This document shows positions 17,223-26,115 of a stretch of 64,000 bases of DNA, in pieces. Numbering within the stretch: the first letter of the stretch is position 1; each line of letters starts with the position of its first letter. The notes under the pieces were generated by a model. The model was not told the origin of the DNA. It saw nothing but the letters and a program-made list of their open reading frames with translations, and searched no databases. This DNA is from Polyangium spumosum. GTDB lineage: Bacteria > Myxococcota_A > Polyangia > Polyangiales > Polyangiaceae. Made by a program: the position numbers and the translations under genes. Location: the NCBI RefSeq assembly GCF_009649845.1, contig NZ_WJIE01000020.1:1-64000 (forward strand). Reading direction: 5' to 3'.

Positions 17223-18260
17223 ATGATCGATCTGCGGTCGGATACCGTGACGCGGCCCACTGCCGCGATGCGGGAGGCCATGGCCCGCGCCGAGGTGGGC
17301 GACGACGTGTACGGGGAGGACCCGACGGCCGAGCGGCTGGAGAGGCTCATCGCCGAGATCACCGGCAAGGCCGCGGCGCTCTTCGTCCCGAGCGGGACGA
17401 TGGGCAACCAGATCGCCCTGCTCTGCCACACGCAGCGCGGCGACGAGGTGATCATCGGCGAAGGCGCGCACTGCGCGTTCTACGAGTCGGGCGCAGGCGC
17501 CGCGTGGTCGGGTGTGCAGTTCGAGATCGCCGGCCGCGGCGGGCTGTTCGGGCCGGACGAGCTGCAAGAGGTCATCAAGCCGCCGTACGACTACCACCCG
17601 CGGCCGCGCGTCGTCGCCCTGGAGAACACGCACAACCGAGCGGGAGGGCGGGTCTTCCCGCAGCGCGACGTGCGGGCGATCGCCGAGGTCGCGCGGGCCC
17701 ACGGGCTCGTGATGCACCTCGACGGGGCGCGCCTGTGGAACGCGTCCGTCGCGACAGGGCTCTCGGTCGCGCAGCTCTGCGAGCCCTTCGACACGGTGAG
17801 CATTTGCTTCTCGAAGGGCCTCGGCGCGCCGGTGGGCTCCGCGCTCTGCGGAGACGCGGAGACGATCGTACGCGCCCGTAGGTTCCGGAAGATGCTCGGC
17901 GGCGGCATGCGGCAGATCGGCGTGCTCGCCGCGGGCGCTCTCTACGCGCTCGAGCATCACCGCGCGCGCCTCGCCGAAGATCACGCCGCGGCCCGCGCGA
18001 TCGCTGAGGCGATCCGCGAGGTGCCCGGCGCGTCCGTGCCCGAGGTCGAGACGAACATCGTGCAGGTGGATCTGCCCGTGGCGGCAGGCGAGCTCGTCGC
18101 GGCGGCGCGTTCGCGCGGCGTGCTCGTGGGCGCGTCGGGCGCGCGGCGCGTCCGCGTGGTGACGCACCTCGATCTGCCGGCCGCGCGTGTCGCCGAGGCC
18201 GCCGCCGCGCTCGCCGCCGCGACGCGCGAGGTGCTCACGCGAGGGGCGACGCCCGCGTGA
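17223..18260 (+). CDS. ltaE: Low-specificity L-threonine aldolase
   Basis: A 345-residue PLP enzyme that splits L-threonine or allo-threonine into glycine and acetaldehyde. Family marks are the N-terminal IDLRSDTVTRPT and VGDDVYGEDPT, the PLP-contacting FVPSGTMGNQ, the Asp-containing LVMHLDGARLWNA, and the Schiff-base lysine in SICFSKGLGAPVGS. Length and start (ATG at 17223) agree with the family. Its stop overlaps the start of the following TPR lipoprotein gene by four bases (GTGA), so the two are translationally coupled, although no metabolic link is evident. Confidence 0.94.
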   Translation: MIDLRSDTVTRPTAAMREAMARAEVGDDVYGEDPTAERLERLIAEITGKAAALFVPSGTMGNQIALLCHTQRGDEVIIGEGAHCAFYESGAGAAWSGVQFEIAGRGGLFGPDELQEVIKPPYDYHPRPRVVALENTHNRAGGRVFPQRDVRAIAEVARAHGLVMHLDGARLWNASVATGLSVAQLCEPFDTVSICFSKGLGAPVGSALCGDAETIVRARRFRKMLGGGMRQIGVLAAGALYALEHHRARLAEDHAAARAIAEAIREVPGASVPEVETNIVQVDLPVAAGELVAAARSRGVLVGASGARRVRVVTHLDLPAARVAEAAAALAAATREVLTRGATPA

Positions 18261-19363
18261 GCACGAGGCGCCTCGCCGGCATCGTCCTCGCGTCCTGGCT
18301 CGCGGGCTGCGGGCCGAGCCTCGGCGACGCGTACGAGCGCTCGTTCGCCGCAGGGCAGAGGGCCTACCACGCGGGGCGCTACGAGGAGGCCGCGAAGAGC
18401 TACGAGGAGGCCGCGCGCGCGGCCGAGCGCGTGAAGGACCGCGACGAGGCCCTCTTCCTCGTGGCGCGTATGCACGAGCGGCGCGGGGCGCACGCCGAGG
18501 CGAAGGCGACCTTGCGGCGGCTCGCCGAGACCTCGCCCGACGGACCTCGCGCGGGGCGCGCCGCGTTCGAGCTCGCCGACCTCGAGATCGAGCACGGCGA
18601 CGTGGAGCGCGGCTACACGATGCTCTTCGACGCGACCGCGAAGCACACGAAACACGGCCTCGCGCGCAGGGCCGTGAAGCGGCTCGTCGAGCATGAACAC
18701 GAGCGAGGCGGCGACGAGGCGGTGCTCGCGTGGGCGAAGGGGCCCGCGCGGGCCCTGCGGAACACGGACCTCGAAGAGAACGTCGACTACGAGGTGGCGC
18801 ACGCGCTCGACCGCCTTGGCCGGCACGCGGAGGCCCGCGACGCGTTCATCTCGATCGCGCGCGCGCATCCGTACCCGTTCGGGACGCTGACGGACGACGC
18901 GCTCTGGCACGCCTCGCTGATGGAGGAGAAGCTCGGTCGGCACGAGGCGGCGATCACGCACCTGCGCGCGCTGCTCGCCGCGCGCGAGTCCGCGCACCTC
19001 ACGGGCAGCTACGAGCGGCCGCGCTACTCGCCGGCGCAGATGCGGATCGCGGAGCTCTACCGGGACAAGCTGCACGATCACGCGGCCGCGCGCCGCGAGC
19101 TGCGCAAGCTCTCCACGGATCACCCGACGTCGACCTTGCGCGACGACGCGCTCTGGGCAGAGGCGCGCCTCGCGCGCGACGACGGCGACGAGGACGAGGC
19201 CTGCGACCTCGCCGAGCGTTTACGCAAGGACTTTTTCGACTCGCGATACGCGCGCTGCGCGCACCTCGTCTGCGACGAGATCAGGCCCGCGCCGAACGAG
19301 AAGCCGTGCGCGGGCTACATCGAGCGAGAGATCGAGCGAGGGGCGAGCGGCGACGGGGATTGA
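18257..19363 (+). CDS. TPR-repeat lipoprotein
   Basis: About 368 residues. The N-terminus is a short lipoprotein signal ending LASWLAGC, then a solenoid of helical tetratricopeptide-like repeats: AGRYEEAAKSYEEAARAAE and later segments with the same Ala/Leu spacing, interrupted by the longer AKHTKHGLARRAVKRLV region. The GTG start at 18257 overlaps the ltaE stop. TPR proteins act as protein-binding scaffolds; myxobacterial genomes carry many such lipoproteins. The C-terminal part has three cysteines (ARCAHLVCDE, PCAGY). The partner is unknown. Confidence 0.8.
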   Translation: MSTRRLAGIVLASWLAGCGPSLGDAYERSFAAGQRAYHAGRYEEAAKSYEEAARAAERVKDRDEALFLVARMHERRGAHAEAKATLRRLAETSPDGPRAGRAAFELADLEIEHGDVERGYTMLFDATAKHTKHGLARRAVKRLVEHEHERGGDEAVLAWAKGPARALRNTDLEENVDYEVAHALDRLGRHAEARDAFISIARAHPYPFGTLTDDALWHASLMEEKLGRHEAAITHLRALLAARESAHLTGSYERPRYSPAQMRIAELYRDKLHDHAAARRELRKLSTDHPTSTLRDDALWAEARLARDDGDEDEACDLAERLRKDFFDSRYARCAHLVCDEIRPAPNEKPCAGYIEREIERGASGDGD

Positions 19364-19372
19364 CGGCGGACG

Positions 19373-19756
19373 TCAGTCTGCCTCGTCGTCCTCTTCCTCG
19401 AGCTCCTCGTCGTCGTCGTCGAGGTCGTCGTCGTCGTCGTCGAGATCGTCATCGACCTCTTCCTCGTCCTCTTCTTCGCGCTGCTCGTACTTGAGATCGA
19501 TGCCCATCTCTCCGAGCTGCGTCTCGAGGAGTTCGAAGAGCTCGTCGACGTCGTCGCCGCTCCACTCGTCGAGGACGTCGGTCAAGAACTCGAAAAAATC
19601 TCCGCTATCGAGCCGGCGCTCGATCTCTTCGACCTGCTCTTCGCTGAACGCCTCGAGGACGTCTTCGCGCAGGGCCTCGGTGTCGCCTTCGTCGATCGCG
19701 TCCGCAGCGGAGAGGCGGATCTGCTTAACCGCACGCTTGTCGAGGTGGATCTCCAT
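19373..19756 (-). CDS. Small protein with extreme Asp/Glu tail
   Basis: About 127 residues. Residues 1-80 form an acidic helical region (ALREDVLEAFSEEQVEEIE, DFFEFLTDVLDEW); the last 45 are almost entirely Asp and Glu, encoded by GAC/GAG-type triplet repeats. The start ATG at 19756 has GGAG eight bases upstream; longer in-frame starts exist up to 19819. No signal peptide or membrane segment. Such acidic tails may bind basic proteins, metal ions or mimic nucleic acid, but I do not recognise a family. It is convergent with the TPR lipoprotein gene, ten bases away. Confidence 0.65.
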   Translation of the reverse strand: MEIHLDKRAVKQIRLSAADAIDEGDTEALREDVLEAFSEEQVEEIERRLDSGDFFEFLTDVLDEWSGDDVDELFELLETQLGEMGIDLKYEQREEEDEEEVDDDLDDDDDDLDDDDEELEEEDDEAD

Positions 19757-20048
19757 GAGCGTGGCTCCGTTTAGGCGACCAACCATGGCGACGTCAAGCG
19801 CGCCGATGATCGGCATCAAGGTTTCCGAGACGATGGCGCGAGCGCGCGCCGCGTCAAGGCGAGAGCGGCGGAGAGCCGCGTGACCAGGACCCGCCCGCCC
19901 CTCACGTCGGGCCGGACCTTCCGGGGCCGCGCCCCGAGCGGAAAGGGCAGGGGAGCACGCGATGCCGGCCCGCCTGCGTCACGCCGGTCCGCGACGCCGC
20001 TCCGCGCGTGGTTGCGGGGCCCCGGCCAGGGGCGTAGCGTGAGCGCCG

Positions 20049-20732
20049 GTGAGCGCGCGACGGCCCTTCGGTCTGCTCCTCTGCGTCTCTCTGCTCGCCG
20101 CCTCCGGCCCGGCGCGCGGGGAGCCGAGCGCCTCGCTGCCTCCTGCCAACGAGCCTCTGCGTGGCCTCGGAGGCGTCCGTCCACCGCCGCTCCACGTCGA
20201 GTATTTTCAGTACGGCGTGGCGATCGTGGCCGAGACGAACCTCGACCCGGGCGCGGTCTGCGCGCCGCAAGGTGGGAAGGCCGCGCCATGTATCCTGGGC
20301 GGAGCCGGGGGCCTCGCGATCCGCGGCGGGTACCGCTCCGCAGGTCCCTGGTACATCGGCGGCGCGTACCAGTTCGCCAAGATGGACTCGAGCAACCTCT
20401 ACCGGCTCGGGATCTTCCAGCAGCTCCGCTTCGAGATGCGGTACCTGCCGGACCTCGGGACCCGCGCCGCGCCCTACGCTTCCTGGGGGATCGGCGCGCT
20501 CGCTTATGGGAACGAGTGGGGCGTCGAGACGGGCGGCGGGCTGCTCTTCGGTGGCCTCGGCGTCGAAATCGAGCTCTCCCGGGTCGCCCTCCTCGGCTTT
20601 GGCCTCGTCTACCGGCCCATGCTCATCGCCGGCTGGACCGACACGGCGGGCGCCGTCCGGGCCACGGGGGTCGCGCATTTCCTGGGCGCCGAGTTCCAGT
20701 TCGAGCTCCGCAGCGAGATCGGGAGGCGGTAA
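20049..20732 (+). CDS. Predicted outer membrane beta-barrel protein
   Basis: About 227 residues with a signal peptide (LLLCVSLLAASGPARGEP). The mature part has alternating hydrophobic strands with Gly/Tyr-rich ends such as WYIGGAYQFAKM, GLLFGGLGVEIELS, ending FQFELRSEIG, consistent with a small eight-stranded barrel. Two cysteines (VCAPQ, PCILGG) may form a disulfide. The GTG start at 20049 is near several other GTG codons and is uncertain. I do not recognise a named family. It lies 85 bases upstream of the FHA operon on the same strand. Confidence 0.65.
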   Translation: MSARRPFGLLLCVSLLAASGPARGEPSASLPPANEPLRGLGGVRPPPLHVEYFQYGVAIVAETNLDPGAVCAPQGGKAAPCILGGAGGLAIRGGYRSAGPWYIGGAYQFAKMDSSNLYRLGIFQQLRFEMRYLPDLGTRAAPYASWGIGALAYGNEWGVETGGGLLFGGLGVEIELSRVALLGFGLVYRPMLIAGWTDTAGAVRATGVAHFLGAEFQFELRSEIGRR

Positions 20733-20817
20733 GCAGGGGCCATGCCGCCCCCCTTTTCGTGACGATCTTGCGCTCGGGCACTTGACTCGAAAGCGCCTCC
20801 GCGGTCCTCTCGCGGCT

Positions 20818-22416
20818 GTGATCTGCGACGTCTGCGGTCGTGAAAACGCCGACAACCTGACGTTTTGCCTCGATTGTGGAAGGCGCCTCCGGCAAGGGCG
20901 CGGCGTGCCGCCCACGCCGCCCCACGGCATGGAGCGCGTCGAGCGCGCTGCCGTCGCCGAGCCCCGCGCCTCGGACGACGAGCCGAGCTCCGCTCCCGCG
21001 ATCGCTTCGAACCCCGCTCCCTCGGCGAACCCGACGTCCGCGAACCCGACGTCCGCGAACCCGACGTCCGCGAACCCGACGTCGGGGAGCCCCGCGTCTG
21101 GCAGCCCCACGTCCGGCGGCTCGTCTTCGTCCCCGAGGCCCTCCCAGCCGCGCTCCCGCCCCGAAGCCCCCGCGCTTCAGTTCACCGTCTCCTTCGGCGC
21201 CGACGCGATCACGACGTGCCCGAGCTGCCGCTCGTCGAACCCGCCTGGGTATCGCTTCTGCGTGACGTGTGGCGCCTCGCTCGGTCGCCCCGCGGCGGCG
21301 CCGACCGAGGCCGCGGTGGTCCGTCGCGCGTCCGAGCCCGAGCCCGACTCGGTCGCCGCGCCGCCCGCGCGCCTCTCCCCCGTGCCTGCCGCGCCGGCCC
21401 CTGCGCCTCGGCCCGTCCTTCCTCGTTCGATGCCCGCGCCGACCCCGGAGAGCGCTCCGGTCGCGAACCCCGACGACACGGGTGACAAGATCATCGGCGC
21501 GCCCGTCGTGGGCATCGCGACGGCCCGGACCGGCCCTCCGCGCCTCGTCCGTTGCGCTCGGTGCCATGGCCACTCCGCCGAGGGCATGCGCTTCTGCAAG
21601 TACTGCGGCGCGCCGCTCGACGAGGGGGAGAAGGCCGTCCGCGTCGAAGCCGAGCCCTCGTTCGCCGAGCCCGTGTCGGCGACCCCCACCCGCCGGGACG
21701 AGCGCCTGGTGTCGGCCTTCGTGGCGCCTTCGCCCGCGAGCCCTTCGGTCACCCCGGGCCGCCTCCAGACGGGCCGGCTCGTCGTGATCGTGGAGGATGG
21801 CAGCGAAGGCAAGTCGTTTCCGCTCGTGGACCGGCAGGTCGACGTGGGCCGGACCGAGGGGGACATCCTCCTCTCGGACGATCTGTACGTCTCCCCGCGG
21901 CATGCGCGCCTGCTGCCCCAGGGTGGTCACTGGATCCTCCGGAACCTTCACTCCACGAACGGGGTCTACCGGCGTATCCGGGAACCGCACGCGCTGAAGG
22001 ACGGCGACTTGCTCCTCCTGGGCCTCGAAGTGTTACAGTTCGAAACCGTGAACGACGCGGAGCGAGGGCTCGGGCATGCAACCCAGCACGGGACCCTTTT
22101 GTTCGGGTCTCCCTCGACGCCGCGGCGCGCGCGGCTCTGTCAGCGGACGGTCGAGGGCGTGACCCGCGACGTTTACCACTTGTTCCGGGATGAAACGGTG
22201 ATCGGTCGAGAGGTGGGAGACATCGTTTTCACGGCCGACCCGTTCCTGTCGAGGCGGCACGCCGTGCTCCGCAGGAGCCCGATGAGCGGCGAGTTCACGG
22301 TCATGGATCTGGACTCGTCGAACGGCACCTACGTCGCGATCCGATCCGACGTGACCCTCGACAACGGCGATTTCCTCCGCATCGGCCAGCACCTGTTCCG
22401 GGTGGACCTCTCGTAG
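20818..22416 (+). CDS. Protein with three zinc ribbons and two FHA domains
   Basis: About 532 residues, cytoplasmic. A zinc ribbon begins at residue 3 (CDVCGRENADNLTFCLDC); a second is near 132 (CPSCRSSNPPGYRFCVTC) and a third near 244 (CARCHGHSAEGMRFCKYC). Pro/Ala/Ser-rich disordered linkers separate them, including a fourfold NPTSA repeat. The C-terminus holds two forkhead-associated domains, about 318-407 (VGRTEGDILLSDDLYVSPRHA, STNG) and 444-531 (IGREVGDIVF, SRRHAVL, SSNGTYV), which bind phosphothreonine peptides. The GTG start at 20818 directly precedes the first ribbon; the upstream open frame is out of character. It starts a tight operon with a PP2C phosphatase and two protease-fold proteins, so it probably reads Ser/Thr phosphorylation that PP2C removes. 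No kinase is adjacent. Confidence 0.88.
   Translation: MICDVCGRENADNLTFCLDCGRRLRQGRGVPPTPPHGMERVERAAVAEPRASDDEPSSAPAIASNPAPSANPTSANPTSANPTSANPTSGSPASGSPTSGGSSSSPRPSQPRSRPEAPALQFTVSFGADAITTCPSCRSSNPPGYRFCVTCGASLGRPAAAPTEAAVVRRASEPEPDSVAAPPARLSPVPAAPAPAPRPVLPRSMPAPTPESAPVANPDDTGDKIIGAPVVGIATARTGPPRLVRCARCHGHSAEGMRFCKYCGAPLDEGEKAVRVEAEPSFAEPVSATPTRRDERLVSAFVAPSPASPSVTPGRLQTGRLVVIVEDGSEGKSFPLVDRQVDVGRTEGDILLSDDLYVSPRHARLLPQGGHWILRNLHSTNGVYRRIREPHALKDGDLLLLGLEVLQFETVNDAERGLGHATQHGTLLFGSPSTPRRARLCQRTVEGVTRDVYHLFRDETVIGREVGDIVFTADPFLSRRHAVLRRSPMSGEFTVMDLDSSNGTYVAIRSDVTLDNGDFLRIGQHLFRVDLS
21025..21084 (+). repeat. Four 15-bp in-frame tandem repeats
   Basis: The unit GCGAACCCGACGTCC occurs four times head to tail (last base differs in copy four), encoding the repeated ANPTS linker of the zinc-ribbon/FHA protein. 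Copy number changes would keep the frame, so linker length may vary between strains. Confidence 0.85.
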
Positions 22417-22423
22417 TGAGCCC

Positions 22424-23698
22424 ATGAGCGAACAAGCCTCCCGAGAGACGCAGCCCGACTCGAACCGCTCCGCGGACAGCGCCCAGGGTGTACCCAGCGA
22501 GCGCAAGGTGGAGAAGCCCACGCCGATCAAGCTCCGCTTGTTCGGTCGCACGGACGTCGGTCAGGTGCGCGAGCACAACGAGGACAACTTCATCGTCGCG
22601 GACCTGACGAAGGCGAGCCGCGGCTTGATGGAGACGGACCGAAACCAGCTCGTCGGCGAGCGCGGCGTGTTGCTCGGCGTCTGCGACGGCATGGGCGGCG
22701 CGGCGGCGGGCGAGGTCGCCAGCCAGCTCGCGGTCGACATCATCTTCCAGAAGATGATCTCGGGCGAGCCGCCGAAGGATCACGACGAGATCGCCGCGCG
22801 CCTCGTACACGCGATCGAGTCGGCGGGCCTGCGCATCTTCAGCGAGGCGAAGCTCGATCGCACGCGGCGCGGCATGGGCACGACGTCCACCGTGGCGGCG
22901 CTCGTCGACGATCACCTCTTCATCGGCCAGGTCGGCGACAGCCGCGCGTACATCCTGCGCGGCGACAGGCTCGTGCAGGTCACGCGTGATCAGTCGCTCG
23001 TGAACCAGCTCATCGAGGCCGGTCAGCTCACCGAGGAGGAGGCCGAGACCTTCGAGCACAACAACATCATCCTGCAGGCGCTCGGCACCTCGGACAGCGT
23101 GCAGGTGGACCTCACGTTCGTGGAGCTCAAGCGCGGCGACACGCTCCTGCTCTGCTCCGACGGGCTCTCGGGCATGGTGCGCAACGAGGAGATCCGCGAG
23201 GTCCTGCGCACGGTCGATGACCCGCTCGAGATCTGCAAGACGCTGACCGATCGGGCGAACCAGGCCGGCGGCCACGACAACATCACCGTCGTCGTGTCGA
23301 AGTTCGAGGGCGAGGCGCTGCCCGAGCCGACGGAAGAGGACATCACGGGGCTGCGCTACCGCAAGTACCAGCTCCCCGAGCCCATGCCGCCGAGCTCGCT
23401 CTCGGCCCCCGATCCGAGCCGCCGTGTCAAGGAGCTCGATCAGCCGAAGATCTCGGTGCCGCTCACGCCGCTGCCGTCCTCGTCCTCCGAGGGGCACCGC
23501 CGCGAGAGCGACTCCGAGCGGCGGGAAGACGCCTCGAAGGACGGAGAGGGTCCATCTTCGTACGGGCCGCGCTCGCACGGCTCCGACGATCCGATCCACA
23601 TCCCGACCGACGGCGCGCCGCAGTGGCTCATCGTGATGATGATCGTGAGCGCGCTCGCGTGCATCACGATCGCCGGGTACTACCTGCTCAAACCCTAG
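22424..23698 (+). CDS. PP2C-family Ser/Thr protein phosphatase with C-terminal membrane anchor
   Basis: Removes phosphate from Ser/Thr in proteins using two metal ions. The catalytic domain (about residues 35-300) contains REHNEDNF, GVCDGMGGAAAGEVAS, GTTSTVAAL, GDSRAY, SDGLSGM and GGHDNITVVV, i.e. all metal-binding aspartates are present. A Ser/Pro-rich, charged linker (300-400) leads to one hydrophobic segment at the very C-terminus (WLIVMMIVSALACITIAGYY), so the catalytic domain faces the cytoplasm from the inner membrane. It begins seven bases after the FHA gene and ends 16 bases before the protease gene. Confidence 0.93.
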   Translation: MSEQASRETQPDSNRSADSAQGVPSERKVEKPTPIKLRLFGRTDVGQVREHNEDNFIVADLTKASRGLMETDRNQLVGERGVLLGVCDGMGGAAAGEVASQLAVDIIFQKMISGEPPKDHDEIAARLVHAIESAGLRIFSEAKLDRTRRGMGTTSTVAALVDDHLFIGQVGDSRAYILRGDRLVQVTRDQSLVNQLIEAGQLTEEEAETFEHNNIILQALGTSDSVQVDLTFVELKRGDTLLLCSDGLSGMVRNEEIREVLRTVDDPLEICKTLTDRANQAGGHDNITVVVSKFEGEALPEPTEEDITGLRYRKYQLPEPMPPSSLSAPDPSRRVKELDQPKISVPLTPLPSSSSEGHRRESDSERREDASKDGEGPSSYGPRSHGSDDPIHIPTDGAPQWLIVMMIVSALACITIAGYYLLKP

Positions 23699-23714
23699 AG
23701 CGTATACTCGCCGG

Positions 23715-24743
23715 ATGCCGAGCGAGCTGCCGCGCGAGGCGATGGACGCGGACGGACGGGTCGACGTCGCGACCGCGCAACGCATCGTCGAGAACGCGGT
23801 AGCGCACGCGACGAGGGGCCACGATAAGAGCGCGCAGATCGTCGACGCGAAGGTCGCGGAGGCGACGCGGCGAGGCGCGCGGCTGAACGCGCTGCTCACG
23901 TTCGGCGTGGTGATGACGCTCGTCGCGCTCGTGGTGGCGGCGATCGTCGTCTACCGCTCGCAGCGCGCCGCGGCGATCCTCACGGCCGAGGCGGGGCTCG
24001 ACCAGGGCCCGGTGCAGGCGCCCGTGGGGACGTTGCCGACGAAGGTGCTCTCGGGGCGCGAGATCTACGAACAGAACAAGGGCGCGCTCTTCGTCCTCGC
24101 CTACACGCAGAACCGGCGCATCAGCGGCTGCTGCAGCGCCTTCGCGATCGGCAAGAGCCTGCTCGTGACCAACGCCCACTGCGTCACGTCGTGCGGGACC
24201 CGCGGCGGAAAGCCCGTGGTCGTGCAGAACGAGTCGGGCGGGAAGGTCGAGCTCGAGGTCATCGCGCAGCGCGCGCACCCGACGTACAACACGAAGTCGA
24301 AGCGCGCCGACACGCCCGACGTGGCGCTGCTCCGCGTGAAGGGCACGTTGCCCGTGGCCGTCACGCTGGCGAGCGACACGGAGCTGCGCGCGCTCGGGCC
24401 TGGCGACGACGTGTACGTGCTCGGATTCCCAGGGCGGGTGATGGATCCGGTGAGCCCGTCGGCGACGTTCTTGAGCGGGCACCTCGGCCGGCTGATGGGC
24501 TTCGACGAGCAGGCCACGTCGGCCGACAAGGCCACGGTGATCCTGCACGACGCGATCACGCGCGGCGGCAACAGCGGCAGCCCCATCTTCAACCAGTACG
24601 GGCACGTCATCGGCGTCCACGCGGCCCACGTGGACGACGAGGAAGACATCTCCATCGCCGGGCAGAAGACGAAGATCGTGCAAGCGTCTCCTTACCGCAT
24701 CGGCATGCGGATCGACCTCGTGCGCGGGGTACCCACGCCGTGA
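23715..24743 (+). CDS. Membrane-anchored trypsin-like serine protease
   Basis: About 342 residues. After 60 charged residues a single membrane helix (LLTFGVVMTLVALVVAAIVV) places the C-terminal protease domain outside the cytoplasm. The domain has the S1 fold triad: His155 in VTNAHCV, Asp202 in TPDVALLRV, Ser287 in GGNSGSPIF. Cysteines around the His (SGCCSAF, HCVTSC) may form disulfides. The gene is followed, with a GTGA overlap, by a homologue in which the serine is lost; the C-termini (ASPYRIGMRIDLV vs ASPYKFGMRIDLV) show close paralogy. The cytoplasmic N-terminus has no recognised domain. Probably acts with the neighbouring phosphatase and FHA proteins in one membrane-linked pathway. Confidence 0.9.
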   Translation: MPSELPREAMDADGRVDVATAQRIVENAVAHATRGHDKSAQIVDAKVAEATRRGARLNALLTFGVVMTLVALVVAAIVVYRSQRAAAILTAEAGLDQGPVQAPVGTLPTKVLSGREIYEQNKGALFVLAYTQNRRISGCCSAFAIGKSLLVTNAHCVTSCGTRGGKPVVVQNESGGKVELEVIAQRAHPTYNTKSKRADTPDVALLRVKGTLPVAVTLASDTELRALGPGDDVYVLGFPGRVMDPVSPSATFLSGHLGRLMGFDEQATSADKATVILHDAITRGGNSGSPIFNQYGHVIGVHAAHVDDEEDISIAGQKTKIVQASPYRIGMRIDLVRGVPTP

Positions 24744-26110
24744 ACCTGCGCATCGTGCACGTCGCCGGGGCCAGGGCAGGTGCGGCGCAGACCTTCGAGC
24801 GTGACCTCGTGCGGCTCGGCCGCGCGCCGGACAACGACGTCGTCTTCGACGCGAACCACGACCGAGAGGCGAGCGGCTACCACGCGGAGCTGCGCCGCGA
24901 GGGCGGCGCGTGGTTCGTCGTGGATCTCGGCAGCCGCAACGGCACGTTCGCGAACGGGCAGCGGATCCAGAGGCACGCGCTCGCGGCGGGGACCGAGGTG
25001 AGCTTCGGCGCGAAAGGCCCGCGCATCCGGATCGAGCTCGTGCCCGTCGCGCAGCGGCTCGCGCCGCAGCCGATGCCGCAGCCTGCGCCTCCTGCGGGCG
25101 CGCGCGTCGGGCAGCGGACGATCGCGATGATGATCTCGCAGGCCGTGGCCGTGGCGAGCGGGCGGAACAAGCAGCTCGGGCAGACGGCGCAGCTCAACGC
25201 GATCGTCGAGCAGAAGGTCACGGCGGCGACCGCGTCGCAGCGGAGGACCGCGTACGCGCTCGGCGGGCTGCTCGTCGTCGCGCTCGGCGCGCTCGGCGGG
25301 CTCATCTTCTGGAGCACCCGCTCGCAGGACGAGATCCAGCACCTGCGCGAGGAGCTCGCGCAGATGCCGCCCGAGGATCCGCGCCGCAAGGAGATCGAGG
25401 GGCGGCTCGGCAACCTGCACCCGGCGAACGCGAGCTTCGGCAGAAACCTCTACGAACGGTCGAAGAAGGGCATCTTCATGCTCGCCTCGAAGGGGGAGGG
25501 CTTCTGCACCGCGTTCGCCGTCCGGCCCTCGATCCTCGCGACGAGCGCGCACTGCATCCGGGAGGCGAAGGCGAAGGGCTCGGTGGTCGCGCTGGAGAAC
25601 GAGGGGCGCGGGCAAGCGCGCTTCGACGTGATCGAGATGCGCACGCACCCCGGCTATCGCCCGGCCGATCAGGACAGCATCACGCCCGACGTCGGGGTCG
25701 TGACCATCCGCGGCCGCTCGGCCGTCGTGCTGGAGCTCGCGTCGAAGCAGGAGCTCTCGGCGATGGGCGCGGGGGATGACGTCTACCTCATCGGCTTCCC
25801 CGGTCGCTTGATGGACACGACGAACCCCGCCGCGACCTTCCTCGCCGCGCACATCGGCCGCGTCACGGGCGCGTCCGGCCGGCCCGCGCCATACCAGGAG
25901 AGCTGGCTCGTGCAGCACGACGCCGCGACCACGCGCGGCTCGAACGGCAGCCCCGTGTGGAGCGGCCAGGGCAAGGTGATCGCGGTGAACTCGGGCGGCT
26001 ACCTCGAAGAGGGCGAGGAGAAGATCGCGGGTCGAAAGACGGAGGTCGTGAAGGCCTCGCCGTACAAGTTCGGCATGCGGATCGATCTCGTCGAGGCGCT
26101 GCTCAAGTAG
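24740..26110 (+). CDS. FHA domain - membrane helix - trypsin-like pseudoprotease
   Basis: About 456 residues. An N-terminal FHA domain (residues 1-95: LVRLGRAPDNDVVFD, SGYHAEL, SRNGTFANG) is cytoplasmic; a membrane helix (about 175-195, LGGLLVVALGALGGLIF) leads to an S1-type domain. His271 (ATSAHCI) and Asp317 (TPDVGVVTI) are kept, but where the preceding protease has GGNSGSP this protein has RGSNGSP: the residue aligned with the catalytic serine is Asn402. It is therefore predicted inactive or altered, perhaps a binding module for the same substrates. GTG at 24740 overlaps the upstream stop by GTGA; the open frame further up is in a different-looking composition. The FHA domain would connect cytoplasmic phosphothreonine signals to the outer domain. 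Confidence 0.87.
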   Translation: MNLRIVHVAGARAGAAQTFERDLVRLGRAPDNDVVFDANHDREASGYHAELRREGGAWFVVDLGSRNGTFANGQRIQRHALAAGTEVSFGAKGPRIRIELVPVAQRLAPQPMPQPAPPAGARVGQRTIAMMISQAVAVASGRNKQLGQTAQLNAIVEQKVTAATASQRRTAYALGGLLVVALGALGGLIFWSTRSQDEIQHLREELAQMPPEDPRRKEIEGRLGNLHPANASFGRNLYERSKKGIFMLASKGEGFCTAFAVRPSILATSAHCIREAKAKGSVVALENEGRGQARFDVIEMRTHPGYRPADQDSITPDVGVVTIRGRSAVVLELASKQELSAMGAGDDVYLIGFPGRLMDTTNPAATFLAAHIGRVTGASGRPAPYQESWLVQHDAATTRGSNGSPVWSGQGKVIAVNSGGYLEEGEEKIAGRKTEVVKASPYKFGMRIDLVEALLK

Positions 26111-26115
26111 TCACG

